Below are positions 25,565-34,568 of a DNA stretch of 64,000 nucleotides, piece after piece. Position 1 is the stretch's first letter; each line of letters starts with the position of its first letter. The notes beneath the pieces were generated by a model. The model was not told the origin of the DNA. It worked only from the letters and a program-made list of their open reading frames with translations, and did no database searches. Made by a program: the position numbers and the translations under genes. This DNA is from an uncultured Bacteroidales bacterium. GTDB lineage: Bacteria > Bacteroidota > Bacteroidia > Bacteroidales > F082. The stretch is from NCBI GenBank assembly GCA_946184615.1, contig CAMHFN010000001.1, forward strand, positions 109,339-173,338, in the 5' to 3' direction.

Positions 25565-26437
25565 TTAAAGAATATTGAGCACCTGCTCCTTAATCTTCTC
25601 TAACTCGTCCTTCATCTTCACGACGATCTTTTGGATGTTGACTTCATTGGCTTTGGAGCCGAGGGTGTTGATCTCTCGACCCATCTCCTGGCTGATGAAG
25701 CCTAACTTCTTGCCTGCTTGATCTTCGTCGCAACTCTCGTTGAAGTAGTTGCAGTGTTGGCGAAGACGGACTTTCTCCTCGGTGATGTCGAGTTTTTCCA
25801 GATAATAGATGAGTTCCGCCTCAAAGCGGTTCTCATCATATTGTCCCTCGGTCGTCAATTCGGAGAGATTCTTGACCAAACGCTGCTTGATGGTATCGTG
25901 ACGTGATTTTTCAAAGGGCTCCACTTGGTCGAGCAAGCCGAGGATCAGCTCCACGCGATGAAGAAGGTCTTTCTTCAAGGTCTGCCCTTCCTGGATACGG
26001 AAACGATCCACCATGTCGAGCACCGAGTCGATGGTCTCATTGGTTTTAGCCACAAACGCTTCATCATAACTTTGCTCAGGCGCATTGAAAATCCCCGGCA
26101 TTCTAAAAAGAAGAGCCGCCATATCGGTTGAAGGAGCGATGCCAAGTTCCTCGGAGATACCATTGATTTGACGAAGGTAAGAAGCCACCGCATCGGCATC
26201 AATCTGGTTCACAGAATCGGCAGAAGTGTCAGTAACCGAAATCACCACATCAACCTTGCCTCGCAACAACTTAGTTCCTATGCGATTACGAAAATCAAGT
26301 TCTGCAAATCGAAGCTCATTGGGTAGCTTTACCGCCAAATCAAGTTGCTTGCTATTAAGGGTTCTTATTTCAACGGTGATTTTCTTGGTGTTGTAAAGGC
26401 TTTCGGCAATGCCATAGCCCGTCATGGAACGTATCAT
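25565..26437 (-). CDS. yicC: YicC family endoribonuclease
   Basis: A 290-residue YicC/YloC family protein; E. coli YicC is reported to degrade the small RNA RyhB. The diagnostic start MIRSMTGYG and the C-terminal region (SQEMGREINTLGSKANEVNIQ followed by a Lys/Glu-rich helix) are intact. The upstream DUF486 gene lies 10 nt away on the same strand, so the two are probably cotranscribed. Confidence 0.93.
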   Translation of the reverse strand: MIRSMTGYGIAESLYNTKKITVEIRTLNSKQLDLAVKLPNELRFAELDFRNRIGTKLLRGKVDVVISVTDTSADSVNQIDADAVASYLRQINGISEELGIAPSTDMAALLFRMPGIFNAPEQSYDEAFVAKTNETIDSVLDMVDRFRIQEGQTLKKDLLHRVELILGLLDQVEPFEKSRHDTIKQRLVKNLSELTTEGQYDENRFEAELIYYLEKLDITEEKVRLRQHCNYFNESCDEDQAGKKLGFISQEMGREINTLGSKANEVNIQKIVVKMKDELEKIKEQVLNIL

Positions 26438-26447
26438 AATGCGGATA

Positions 26448-26816
26448 TTATTTCAGAAACACAAAAAAGACTGCCAGTACCAGACATGCGAATGCGGCCA
26501 AATGGTTCCAGTGTAGCGATTGACCTTTAAAGACAAAAAGCGCAATAACGGTGAACACCGTCAACGAGACCACTTCTTGAATGACTTTCAATTGCATGAG
26601 GTTAAAAGGCCCGCCATGTTCAACAAACCCGATACGATTGGCGGGAACCATAACGCTATATTCAAAAAAAGCGACACCCCACGAAGCCAAAATAATAAGT
26701 ATCAATGGCCAATCGGTAGTAATCTTCATCTCATCCAACTTAAGATGCCCATACCAAGCAAAGGTCATGAAGACATTGGAAACCACCAACATAATAACCG
26801 TCAATAAACCTCTCAT
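26448..26816 (-). CDS. DUF486 family small membrane protein (DMT-like)
   Basis: A 122-residue protein with four hydrophobic segments and the conserved core FFEYSVMVPANRIGF, characteristic of DUF486, which is distantly related to small multidrug-type transporters. No transport substrate is known. It is probably expressed with yicC. Confidence 0.85.
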   Translation of the reverse strand: MRGLLTVIMLVVSNVFMTFAWYGHLKLDEMKITTDWPLILIILASWGVAFFEYSVMVPANRIGFVEHGGPFNLMQLKVIQEVVSLTVFTVIALFVFKGQSLHWNHLAAFACLVLAVFFVFLK

Positions 26817-26876
26817 AGAAAATCCATTTAAAGCGGTGCAAAAATAGGAATTTTATTGAACGGCTCCAAATATTGT

Positions 26877-28409
26877 TCAACTTCCCCAATTGTCTCGATC
26901 AAGGCTTCGATAGGTGATGGCTTCGGCAAGGTGTTCGTACTGGATGTCAGTGGTGCCATCAAGGTCGGCGATGGTACGGGCCACTTTGAGAATGCGGTCG
27001 TATGCACGTGCTGAGAGTCCCAAACGGTGCATGGCATTACGAAGTGCTTCGTGGCTACGTTGGTCGAGGTTGCAGTATTGCTGCAGCAGCTTCGTAGTCA
27101 TCTGTGCATTGCTATGAATACCGGGATAGGCCGAATAACGTGCCTCTTGAATCTTTCGTGCGGCAACCACACGTTTTCGTATTTCGGCACTAGGCTCGCC
27201 ACGGCGGGCATCTGACAACTCATTGTAGGGCACAGGAAGAACTTCGACATGCAAATCGATACGATCCATCAGAGGACCTGAAATTTTGTTAAGATACTTC
27301 TGCACCTCACCGGGTTTGCACACACATTCACGGTCAGGATGATTATAATAACCGCAGGGACAGGGGTTCATGGCGGCAACCAACATAAAATTCGCTGGGA
27401 ATCTCACAGAGGATTTGGCTCTTGATATGGTAATTTCACGGTCTTCCATGGGTTGACGTAAAATTTCCAGTGTATGACGTTGCATCTCTGGCACCTCATC
27501 AAGAAAAAGCACTCCGTTGTTAGCCAGCGAGATCTCACCAGGCTGTGGAAACGACCCTCCCCCACACAGTCCTGCATCCGAAATGGAGTGATGGGGGCTT
27601 CGAAATGGTCGAACAGTAAGTAAGGTCCTATTACACCCCATCAAACCCGCTACTGAATGGATCTTCGTCGTCTCCAATGCTTCCGCCAATGTCATCGGAG
27701 GCAAGATGCCCGGCAAACGCTTGGCCAGCATCGTTTTTCCCGATCCCGGACTCCCGATAAGCAGTACGTTATGCGAACCCGCCGCAGCAATTTCCAAAGC
27801 CCTTTTTATATTTTCCTGCCCTTTTACATCTTGAAAATCGCACAAACAAACATCTCCATCGGCCAAATCGGGAAGACTCACATGTTCTGGAGGAATCACA
27901 AGTGATCCGTTTAAAAAATCGACCACCTGAACCAAATTTTCGGCACCAATAACCTCTATGCCCTCCACCACAGCTGCTTCTCTTGCATTTTCTTTTGGGA
28001 CAATAATACCTTTAAATCCCTCTTTTTCAGCTTGAATAGCCATAGGAAGCACTCCTCGAATAGGATTTATCGTGCCATCAAGGGACATCTCGCCCATAAT
28101 GACATACTGTCCAAGTTTGGACACGTCAACCTGATTAGATACCGCCATAATACCGACGGCCAACGGGAGATCGTAAGCAGAGCCCTCCTTGCGGATGTCT
28201 GCGGGTGCTAGATTGACTGTAATTCGTTTCTTGGGAAACTTGTAGCCCAGATTTGAAAACGATGCCACGATACGTTGGTGGCTTTCTTTTACTGAGTTGT
28301 CGGGAAGCCCAACAAGAAAGAACTGAATTCCTTTATCGGAATTCACCTCTATAGTAACTATAATTGCATTTATGCCAATAATAGCACATCCAAATGTTTT
28401 TATAAACAT
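26877..28409 (-). CDS. YifB/ComM family Mg-chelatase-like AAA+ ATPase
   Basis: A 510-residue protein. The N-terminal Lon-like ChlI domain starts with FGCAIIGINAIIVTIEV and contains GLPDNSVKES. The Mg-chelatase AAA+ core has Walker A GSPGSGKTMLAKRLPGI and Walker B VLFLDEVPEM. A C-terminal Mg-chelatase domain follows. ComM in naturally competent bacteria is a branch-migration helicase acting during transformation; the role in Bacteroidota is less clear. It has its own promoter. Confidence 0.93.
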   Translation of the reverse strand: MFIKTFGCAIIGINAIIVTIEVNSDKGIQFFLVGLPDNSVKESHQRIVASFSNLGYKFPKKRITVNLAPADIRKEGSAYDLPLAVGIMAVSNQVDVSKLGQYVIMGEMSLDGTINPIRGVLPMAIQAEKEGFKGIIVPKENAREAAVVEGIEVIGAENLVQVVDFLNGSLVIPPEHVSLPDLADGDVCLCDFQDVKGQENIKRALEIAAAGSHNVLLIGSPGSGKTMLAKRLPGILPPMTLAEALETTKIHSVAGLMGCNRTLLTVRPFRSPHHSISDAGLCGGGSFPQPGEISLANNGVLFLDEVPEMQRHTLEILRQPMEDREITISRAKSSVRFPANFMLVAAMNPCPCGYYNHPDRECVCKPGEVQKYLNKISGPLMDRIDLHVEVLPVPYNELSDARRGEPSAEIRKRVVAARKIQEARYSAYPGIHSNAQMTTKLLQQYCNLDQRSHEALRNAMHRLGLSARAYDRILKVARTIADLDGTTDIQYEHLAEAITYRSLDRDNWGS

Positions 28410-28433
28410 AACTTTAACAAATTATTTCGGCAA

Positions 28434-28441
28434 CAAAGATA
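28434..28441 (-). promoter_or_regulatory. -7 box for yifB
   Basis: TATCTTTG on the minus strand, 24 nt before the yifB ATG. Confidence 0.6.
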
Positions 28442-28516
28442 TATTAATTATCTAAATAATATTATACGATACATTAAAAAAAAACAATTATGGTTTTCAA
28501 TATCACGTAGGTTCAC

Positions 28517-28524
28517 TATCTTTG
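28517..28524 (+). promoter_or_regulatory. -7 box for pncC
   Basis: TATCTTTG, 14 nt before the ATG. Confidence 0.6.
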
Positions 28525-28538
28525 CAAAAAAATAAAAC

Positions 28539-29027
28539 ATGGAAACCGACAAAAAAAACAGAGTTCAAGAAGTATTTAACTTGTTGAAAGAGAAGAAAAT
28601 GACGTTCGCTTCAGCAGAAAGTTGCACAGGGGGTAACATCGCACATTACATCACGCTTATCCCTGGCAGTTCGGACGTGTTCAGAGGCGGGGTTGTCACC
28701 TATGCAACCCCTACCAAAACCAAAGTACTTGGGGTTCCTGCCAACATGATTGAACGTCACGGTGTAGTGAGCCGCGAAGTAGTGGAAGCCATGGCCCGAG
28801 GCGCTCGTGATCTAATGGAAGCCGATTTCGGTATTGCTACGACAGGAGTGGCAGGACCTAGTGGCGGCACAGAACTGACACCCGTTGGCACCGTTTGGAT
28901 TGGCATCGCCACCCCGTCTGGAGTGAACGCACGTTGTTTCCAATTCGGCAAAGGCCGCCGTAAAGTCATCGGTCAAGCTACCAAAGCGGCTTATTCGATG
29001 CTCTACGAAGCACTCCTTCCCCTATAA
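28539..29027 (+). CDS. pncC: Nicotinamide-nucleotide amidohydrolase (stand-alone CinA C-terminal domain)
   Basis: A 162-residue protein consisting only of the CinA C-domain, which recycles NMN to nicotinate mononucleotide. Motifs: SAESCTGGNIAHYIT, RGGVVTYATPTKTKVLGV, GVAGPSGGTELTPVGTVWIG. It lacks the N-terminal molybdopterin-binding-like domain of full CinA. It converges with gldB with no gap between stop codons. Confidence 0.93.
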   Translation: METDKKNRVQEVFNLLKEKKMTFASAESCTGGNIAHYITLIPGSSDVFRGGVVTYATPTKTKVLGVPANMIERHGVVSREVVEAMARGARDLMEADFGIATTGVAGPSGGTELTPVGTVWIGIATPSGVNARCFQFGKGRRKVIGQATKAAYSMLYEALLPL

Positions 29028-30041
29028 TCATTTTTTGGGCTTGTAATGAGAATCCAAGAACAGTCCTTGCAGATCACCATTCCGCATCAACTCTTGTAAG
29101 GACAAGTCGTGAAGATTCATATACGACCTCACGATATGAAGTCCCACGTATTCACCCAAACGAGGAGGAGCATCATGGCTATATTCGTTGGTGAAGGGAC
29201 CGTCTAACAGAAATGTACGATACACCTCCAAATCAGTGGAATAGAGGTATTGACCCCCTACCATATCAGCCCAAAGCATTCCTTCATTTCCCTCTACCCA
29301 TTGGATTTGTGAAGAGGAATAACCCAGCAACACCGAATCAGCCATCTCGGGGCACATTGCCTCAATGAAAAAATCTTTTCGGCCCACTTCTACCATCTCC
29401 TCCATCAGACTATTATGTTTTACGTCTCTATAGAGATAATTCTCATATAACTGCTGTGCAATATCTTTCGCAATATATTCAACAGAAGTGCGTCGGGCCC
29501 GATACTGAGGGATTCCTAATTGTTCATACACCACATCGTTGTTGAGATACCAATCGAGTGAAATCACCAAGGCATCATCGAAACACAAAACTGGAGGCAT
29601 CTCGGGATCAACGCCCGAGACACAAGTAAAAATATGACGAGGCAGCATCACCTCTGGATAATAATAATGGAAATGCCGATACACTTCTTCTACGATACCT
29701 TCAACTTCGTTAAGATGGGGAAAACTCCGCTTCACCTTTTGATACAAATTGATGCTGAGGGGATCTACGGCAAATTTTTTTAAATAGGAAACAGCCTCTG
29801 GATTATCCAAATCGCCTTCAAGAAAGGGATCATATTGCTGTTGTATGGTTTTTAGTTCCCGTTGAAAATCAGCAGTATCAAGATGAAACAGCACTTCTTC
29901 ATATCGATCGAATGACAGCCCTTGAATCGGCTCTGTTTCAACGAACAACTTCTTTTTATATTCAGGGGTTGGGGAATTACAACTCATAAAGACCGTTGCA
30001 GAAGACACGGCCAGTATCAGAAGAAGTTTTAATCGTATCAT
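29028..30041 (-). CDS. gldB: GldB-like lipoprotein
   Basis: A 337-residue lipoprotein (lipobox FMSC at about residue 20) with the GldB pattern: HIFTCVSGVDPEMPPVLCFDDALVISLDWYL, then AMCPEMADSVLLGYSSSQIQW, then GRIG-type ending PPRLGEYVGLHIVRSYM. Gliding motility in Flavobacterium needs GldB, but the gene is widespread in non-gliding Bacteroidota. The start at 30041 is favoured over 30065, which would lie inside the -7 box. Confidence 0.85.
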   Translation of the reverse strand: MIRLKLLLILAVSSATVFMSCNSPTPEYKKKLFVETEPIQGLSFDRYEEVLFHLDTADFQRELKTIQQQYDPFLEGDLDNPEAVSYLKKFAVDPLSINLYQKVKRSFPHLNEVEGIVEEVYRHFHYYYPEVMLPRHIFTCVSGVDPEMPPVLCFDDALVISLDWYLNNDVVYEQLGIPQYRARRTSVEYIAKDIAQQLYENYLYRDVKHNSLMEEMVEVGRKDFFIEAMCPEMADSVLLGYSSSQIQWVEGNEGMLWADMVGGQYLYSTDLEVYRTFLLDGPFTNEYSHDAPPRLGEYVGLHIVRSYMNLHDLSLQELMRNGDLQGLFLDSHYKPKK

Positions 30042-30062
30042 AACACATAGCAATTTTACTTG

Positions 30063-30070
30063 CAAAAATA
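30063..30070 (-). promoter_or_regulatory. -7 box for gldB
   Basis: TATTTTTG on the minus strand, 21 nt before the chosen gldB ATG. Confidence 0.58.
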
Positions 30071-30093
30071 TTATTTTATATTATTAAAAGGTG

Positions 30094-30101
30094 TATATTT
30101 G
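30094..30101 (+). promoter_or_regulatory. -7 box for the uridine phosphorylase gene
   Basis: TATATTTG, 42 nt before the ATG, divergent from the gldB promoter. Confidence 0.55.
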
Positions 30102-30143
30102 CAGTTTAATTTAAAAAATCATTCATTATCTAAATAATAGAAT

Positions 30144-31025
30144 ATGAGCCAACCCATTCCTGCTTCTCAACTTGTTTTGAACAACGAGGGAGCCGTTTAT
30201 CATCTCGGGCTACACCCCGAAGAACTTGCTGACGACATCATTTTGGTAGGTGATCCCGGGCGTGTTGACATGATTGCCTCTCATTTTGACAAAATCGAGG
30301 TAAAACGTCAGAATCGCGAATTATGGAGTCGCACTGGAATCTATAACGGGAAAAGGATCACTGTATTGTCAACTGGCATGGGGACCGACAATCTCGACAT
30401 TGTAATGAACGAGCTGGACACCCTCGCCAACATTGATTTGGTTTCGCGGATGCCCAAAGAGACCCATAGGACATTGAATCTCGTCCGCCTAGGAACTTCC
30501 GGGGCGTTGCAGGCCGACATTCCCGTGGAGGACACCTACGTGGCCACCCGATATGCGATTGGGTTAGACGGGTTACTCTATTTTTATAAAGGGAACGAGA
30601 GCGTCAACGAAATCGCCATGCGCGATGCCTTTATTGAGCAAATGGAGTATCCCAAAGACCTTCCAATGCCCTACGTTGTAGAAGGGTCCCAAGAACTTTT
30701 TGACAGACTTGGGCAGGGGTACTTCCAAGGACTTACCGCTACGGCACCCGGTTTTTACGGACCGCAAGGAAGAACATTGAGAATGCAGCTGGCCTACCCC
30801 GAGAACAACAAGAAAATTGAAGCCTTTCGGTATCAAGGGTGGAGGGTGTGCAACTTCGAGATGGAGTCATCGGCACTCTATGGCTTAGGAAAGATGATGG
30901 GACACCGTTGCTTAACCATCTGCGCCGTTATTGCCAATCGGGTGAGTGAGAAATTCTGCACAGATTATCACCCCTATATCGAAAAACTGGTGACAAACAC
31001 CTTGGATCGACTATCCAATCCATAG
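30144..31025 (+). CDS. udp: Nucleoside phosphorylase, probably uridine phosphorylase
   Basis: A 293-residue NP-I family enzyme that splits a nucleoside with phosphate. Motifs: phosphate-binding GDPGRV, STGMGTDN, GTSGALQADIPV, and the nucleoside-binding NFEMESSALYGLG. The insertion pattern matches the longer Bacteroidota uridine phosphorylase-like proteins. Single-gene unit with its own promoter. Confidence 0.85.
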   Translation: MSQPIPASQLVLNNEGAVYHLGLHPEELADDIILVGDPGRVDMIASHFDKIEVKRQNRELWSRTGIYNGKRITVLSTGMGTDNLDIVMNELDTLANIDLVSRMPKETHRTLNLVRLGTSGALQADIPVEDTYVATRYAIGLDGLLYFYKGNESVNEIAMRDAFIEQMEYPKDLPMPYVVEGSQELFDRLGQGYFQGLTATAPGFYGPQGRTLRMQLAYPENNKKIEAFRYQGWRVCNFEMESSALYGLGKMMGHRCLTICAVIANRVSEKFCTDYHPYIEKLVTNTLDRLSNP

Positions 31026-31066
31026 TTTGTTTTTTCTTTTTTTTCATAAAATATTATTTTTGTTGT

Positions 31067-31095
31067 TTGTAATCTCGAAATATTGTTTAACTTTG
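31067..31095 (+). promoter_or_regulatory. Promoter of the ompA pair
   Basis: TTG at 31067-31069, an 18-nt spacer, and TAACTTTG at 31088-31095, leaving an AT-rich leader of about 55 nt before the ATG. A strong consensus match for an abundant outer-membrane protein. Confidence 0.7.
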
Positions 31096-31156
31096 CAGCG
31101 AATTTTCAAAGTGCACATTATTTAATTTATTTATTTAATAACCTAATTCAAACAAA

Positions 31157-32365
31157 ATGAAAAAAGTATTTGTTACCCTCAGCATTATTCTGTTGACCGC
31201 AGTGTCGGCAATGGCTGACGGTGGTAAGGAAGCCACCCGTTACTACACCCCTAAGTTCACCCAGGGTTGGTTTGTTGATTTGGCTGGCACGTACAGCATT
31301 TTCGCTTCCACGGGATCTGCTTACCATCACATGTCAACGTATTATGGTGGTTTTAACTCCAACCCCGCTCTCAAGCAGCACCAGTTTGGTTTCTCTGCAA
31401 AAGTCGGTAGAAGAGTGAGCCCCAGCGTAGCCATCAGAGTTGGTTACGATCGTCACAAAGCTTCCAACATGAATGGCCTTGACTTCAGATTCAAGAGCTA
31501 CCATTTGGATGTCATGGAAAGCCCTCTAGATTTCTTCTTTGGCTACAATCCTAAAAGATTTTACACCCTGTGGGTTTATGGTGGTGTCGGTCTCCTCGCT
31601 TGGGATCCTATGGCAACCCATAAGTACAACATTTTGATCCACGTCTTTGACGGCAAATCCGACATTGAGCTCGGTGTCCACGGTGGTATCATGAACAACT
31701 TCAGACTCAGCAACAGCCTCGATCTCCACATCGATGCTACTGCCGTTGCTACCAAATGGAGCTTTGATACTAAGACCTATGACACTTACACTCAATGGCA
31801 CAGAGCCCACTTCGACTTCTCCGGTATGGTTGGTCTGATGTGGTACCTTGGTGGCCGTACCTTCGAACCTGTTCCGGTTTGCGATCCTGAAATTCAAGCT
31901 GGCGACTGCAGCAAGCAAGAAGCTATCATTGCTGATCTCAACGACCGCATCAAGGCTCTTGAAGACGACCTGGCCAAGTGCCTTGCCCAAGGTGGCAGAA
32001 TCGTTGACACCGTCGTGATCGAAGGCGAAGCTCAAGTCATCTCCTATCCTTTCTCAGTCTTCTTCAACAAGGGTTCCTACCAAATCAGAGACGGCAGAGA
32101 CCGCATCAACCTGAAAGAAATTGCTCAGGCCGCTATCGACCACGACTTGATGGTCACCTTGAGAGGCACTTGCGATGCAGCCACTGCTTCAGCCGCTTTC
32201 AACAAGACCTTGGCTGAAAACCGTTGCAAGACTGTTAAAGATGAACTCGTGAAGATTGGCGTGCCGGCTGACAATATTACTGTCGAAGCCGTTGGTGGTG
32301 TCACTGAACTCAAACCCGCCGAATATGACCGCCGTGTCCTCATCCGTTTTGCTGCTAAGAAATAA
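31157..32365 (+). CDS. OmpA family outer-membrane protein (first paralog)
   Basis: A 402-residue protein with a signal peptide (MKKVFVTLSIILLTAVSAMA), an N-terminal beta-barrel domain of about 220 residues, a short coiled-coil linker (EAIIADLNDRIKALEDDLAKCL) and a C-terminal OmpA-like domain. The peptidoglycan-binding residues appear to be kept as Asp in RGTCDAATAS and Arg in LAENRCKTV. Two Cys residues flank that loop. The second paralog follows 32 nt later. It is likely a major envelope protein tethering the outer membrane to the wall. Confidence 0.92.
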   Translation: MKKVFVTLSIILLTAVSAMADGGKEATRYYTPKFTQGWFVDLAGTYSIFASTGSAYHHMSTYYGGFNSNPALKQHQFGFSAKVGRRVSPSVAIRVGYDRHKASNMNGLDFRFKSYHLDVMESPLDFFFGYNPKRFYTLWVYGGVGLLAWDPMATHKYNILIHVFDGKSDIELGVHGGIMNNFRLSNSLDLHIDATAVATKWSFDTKTYDTYTQWHRAHFDFSGMVGLMWYLGGRTFEPVPVCDPEIQAGDCSKQEAIIADLNDRIKALEDDLAKCLAQGGRIVDTVVIEGEAQVISYPFSVFFNKGSYQIRDGRDRINLKEIAQAAIDHDLMVTLRGTCDAATASAAFNKTLAENRCKTVKDELVKIGVPADNITVEAVGGVTELKPAEYDRRVLIRFAAKK

Positions 32366-32397
32366 TGAAATGCAAAAGAACCAAAACTGATTTATAG

Positions 32398-33669
32398 ATG
32401 AAAAAGTTATTTTTTGCAATCGGCATATTGTTTGTGACAGTTACAGCATCTGCTAATACTGCGGAAAATGATAGCATTCGCTATTTGGCTTCCACCTTGG
32501 GTCAGAATTGGTTTGTCACAGCAAATGGAACAATCAACTGGTGGCAGGGGTCAGACCGTAATCCCGTCGGAAACTACAACTCTCTGAATGGTCCTACCTT
32601 CGGAGGTGGAGTTTCCGTCGGAAAATGGATCACCCACAATATCGCTTTCCGTGTGAGCTATGACATCAATGAAGCCCATAGCTTCATGAACGGTCGATAC
32701 TCCACCAAACCTAATTTTCAATTCCTGTACAAGGAAAACCCAACACCCGACGCCAACGGTTATTACGCCACAACATTCATGTATCATAACCTACATGGTG
32801 ATGTGTTGTTAAGCCCTGTTGATTTAATCCGTGGTTATTACGTCGATCAGTTCTATACTCCTGTTATCGCCATTGGAATGGGTCTCGCTTGTGTTTCAGA
32901 ACATACATTCGTAACGCAAACACTCATTGAAGATGGATTCCACAGAAATAGAAACTCTGAAATGTCAGCCAATATTGGTTTAATCAACAACTTTAAACTT
33001 AACAAGTACTTTGACCTTAGCCTCACAGCCATGGTGACTGCTATGGAGTACGGTATTGATTCTTGGAGAACAGGTGAATGCCAAGACCCCAGACCTAGAA
33101 AAGTTGACTTTAACTATACACTGGGATTAGGACTTACCTGGAATATGAGCGGTAGTGAGGAGTATGGTAGCCGTATCTATGAACTGCCCCACAACTACTC
33201 CAAGGAGATGAAGGAGATGCGTGATCGCATCAGAGGTTTGGAACACGAATTGGACGAATGCCTTCGTAACCCTCAAACCGTCAATATCATCGACACCGTC
33301 TATATCAACAACAATACCGTGGATACAGTACAGGAAATTGTGAGTTTCCCGTTCTCCATCTTCTTCCATATAGACTCTTATCAACTGATGTCAAAAAGAG
33401 ACTTGGTTAACTTGCGCGAAATCGCCAAGGTAGCAATGGCAAAAGGATGGAAGATTCGTCTGAGAGGTTCTTGTGACAGTGCCACTGCCACTCCGGCCTA
33501 CAACCAAAGACTCTCCGAGAATCGCTGTAACAAAATCAAGCTGGAACTCATGGACATGGGTGTTCCCGAGAGCCAATTCTTGCTCGTCCCTGTTGGAGGC
33601 GTGCATGAACTTGACCCAACGGAATATGACCGTCGTGTGCTGATTGAACTCGTGAAAGAGCTGAAATAA
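32398..33669 (+). CDS. OmpA family outer-membrane protein (second paralog)
   Basis: A 423-residue paralog with the same plan: signal peptide (MKKLFFAIGILFVTVTASA), beta-barrel, coiled linker (RDRIRGLEHELDECL) and OmpA-like C-domain with RGSCDSATATPAYNQRLSENRCNKI, again with both Cys residues. The gene order suggests tandem duplication followed by divergence of the barrel. A strong intrinsic terminator follows. Confidence 0.92.
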   Translation: MKKLFFAIGILFVTVTASANTAENDSIRYLASTLGQNWFVTANGTINWWQGSDRNPVGNYNSLNGPTFGGGVSVGKWITHNIAFRVSYDINEAHSFMNGRYSTKPNFQFLYKENPTPDANGYYATTFMYHNLHGDVLLSPVDLIRGYYVDQFYTPVIAIGMGLACVSEHTFVTQTLIEDGFHRNRNSEMSANIGLINNFKLNKYFDLSLTAMVTAMEYGIDSWRTGECQDPRPRKVDFNYTLGLGLTWNMSGSEEYGSRIYELPHNYSKEMKEMRDRIRGLEHELDECLRNPQTVNIIDTVYINNNTVDTVQEIVSFPFSIFFHIDSYQLMSKRDLVNLREIAKVAMAKGWKIRLRGSCDSATATPAYNQRLSENRCNKIKLELMDMGVPESQFLLVPVGGVHELDPTEYDRRVLIELVKELK

Positions 33670-33692
33670 TCTCTTATGAGTTGAAAGAAAAA

Positions 33693-33721
33693 GCTGATGG
33701 AACTCCATCAGCTTTTTTTTT
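33693..33721 (+). terminator. Intrinsic terminator of the ompA pair
   Basis: Stem GCTGATGG (33693-33700), loop AACT, stem CCATCAGC (33705-33712), then nine T residues. The T-tract abuts the promoter of the next gene. Confidence 0.9.
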
Positions 33722-33743
33722 GCCCTACTTAAAAAAAGATTCT

Positions 33744-33751
33744 TATCTTTG
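33744..33751 (+). promoter_or_regulatory. -7 box for the small beta-barrel gene
   Basis: TATCTTTG, 34 nt before the ATG at 33786. This excludes the longer frame beginning at 33681. Confidence 0.62.
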
Positions 33752-33785
33752 CTTTGAAATTAAAACATCACAAAATTACAATACT

Positions 33786-34484
33786 ATGAAAAAAACATTC
33801 TTAATTATCGCAACGTTGCTGATGTTTGGCAGCACCATGTTTGCCCAAGACCTTGATCTGGGTGTAAAAGTCGGTTACCAAACCCCTAACCTATCTTATC
33901 AAAAAGCAGACATCAAGTCTGGCTTCCAGAACCACCTTACCTTCGGTCTTTTCGGACGCGTTGAACTCGGAATGCTTTATGTCCAACCCGAAGTCCTCTA
34001 TTTCAAGACACAGAACATCTTCTCTCTGGATGCCACCAACATCAGCACAGGTCTCCTTCCTGAAGAAAATGTGACCTTCACTCTGAATGAAGCCAATCTT
34101 CAAGTGCCGATTCTCATTGGTGGAAAATACGACATCGGCCTCGCTACACTCAGAATCCAAGCTGGTCCGACAGCTAATTTCACCCTGGCTAGCACGACCC
34201 TGTTCGACAAGACTTTCTCTCTCACTGGCAACGACGGTGAAACCATCACCATTGATGAGAATGAAGAAGCTTTCAACACCAAGGCTATTGCTTGGGGCAT
34301 GCAAGCCGGTATCGGTGCTGACTTCTTGGGTAAGATCACCCTTGATATCAACTACAACTTCGGCCTTAGCAAAGTATTCGGTGGCTTAAACAACACCAAC
34401 TTGGGTAACTACTTCGACTTTAGCAATGTGGATAACACCAAGCAAAGCCTCTTTATGGTCACCCTGGGTTATAAGTTCCTATAA
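33786..34484 (+). CDS. Outer-membrane beta-barrel protein (PorT-type fold)
   Basis: A 232-residue protein with a signal peptide (MKKTFLIIATLLMFGSTMFAQ) and alternating hydrophobic strands ending in the C-terminal aromatic signature (LGYKFL), as in small eight-stranded outer-membrane barrels of Bacteroidota. No OmpA domain is present. The specific function is unknown. A terminator follows. Confidence 0.82.
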   Translation: MKKTFLIIATLLMFGSTMFAQDLDLGVKVGYQTPNLSYQKADIKSGFQNHLTFGLFGRVELGMLYVQPEVLYFKTQNIFSLDATNISTGLLPEENVTFTLNEANLQVPILIGGKYDIGLATLRIQAGPTANFTLASTTLFDKTFSLTGNDGETITIDENEEAFNTKAIAWGMQAGIGADFLGKITLDINYNFGLSKVFGGLNNTNLGNYFDFSNVDNTKQSLFMVTLGYKFL

Positions 34485-34510
34485 GAATTCAGAAGACATA
34501 GAAGATAGAA

Positions 34511-34540
34511 GGCGGGAGAGTTTTTCTTCCGCCTTTTTTA
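34511..34540 (+). terminator. Intrinsic terminator after the beta-barrel gene
   Basis: GGCGGGAG / CTTCCGCC stem (one G-T pair) with a T-rich loop, followed by TTTTTT. Confidence 0.82.
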
Positions 34541-34541
34541 T

Positions 34542-34549
34542 TACCTTTG
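34542..34549 (+). promoter_or_regulatory. -7 box for the first aminopeptidase P gene
   Basis: TACCTTTG, 19 nt before the ATG, directly after the preceding terminator. Confidence 0.6.
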
Positions 34550-34568
34550 TCACCTAATTAATAGTATC

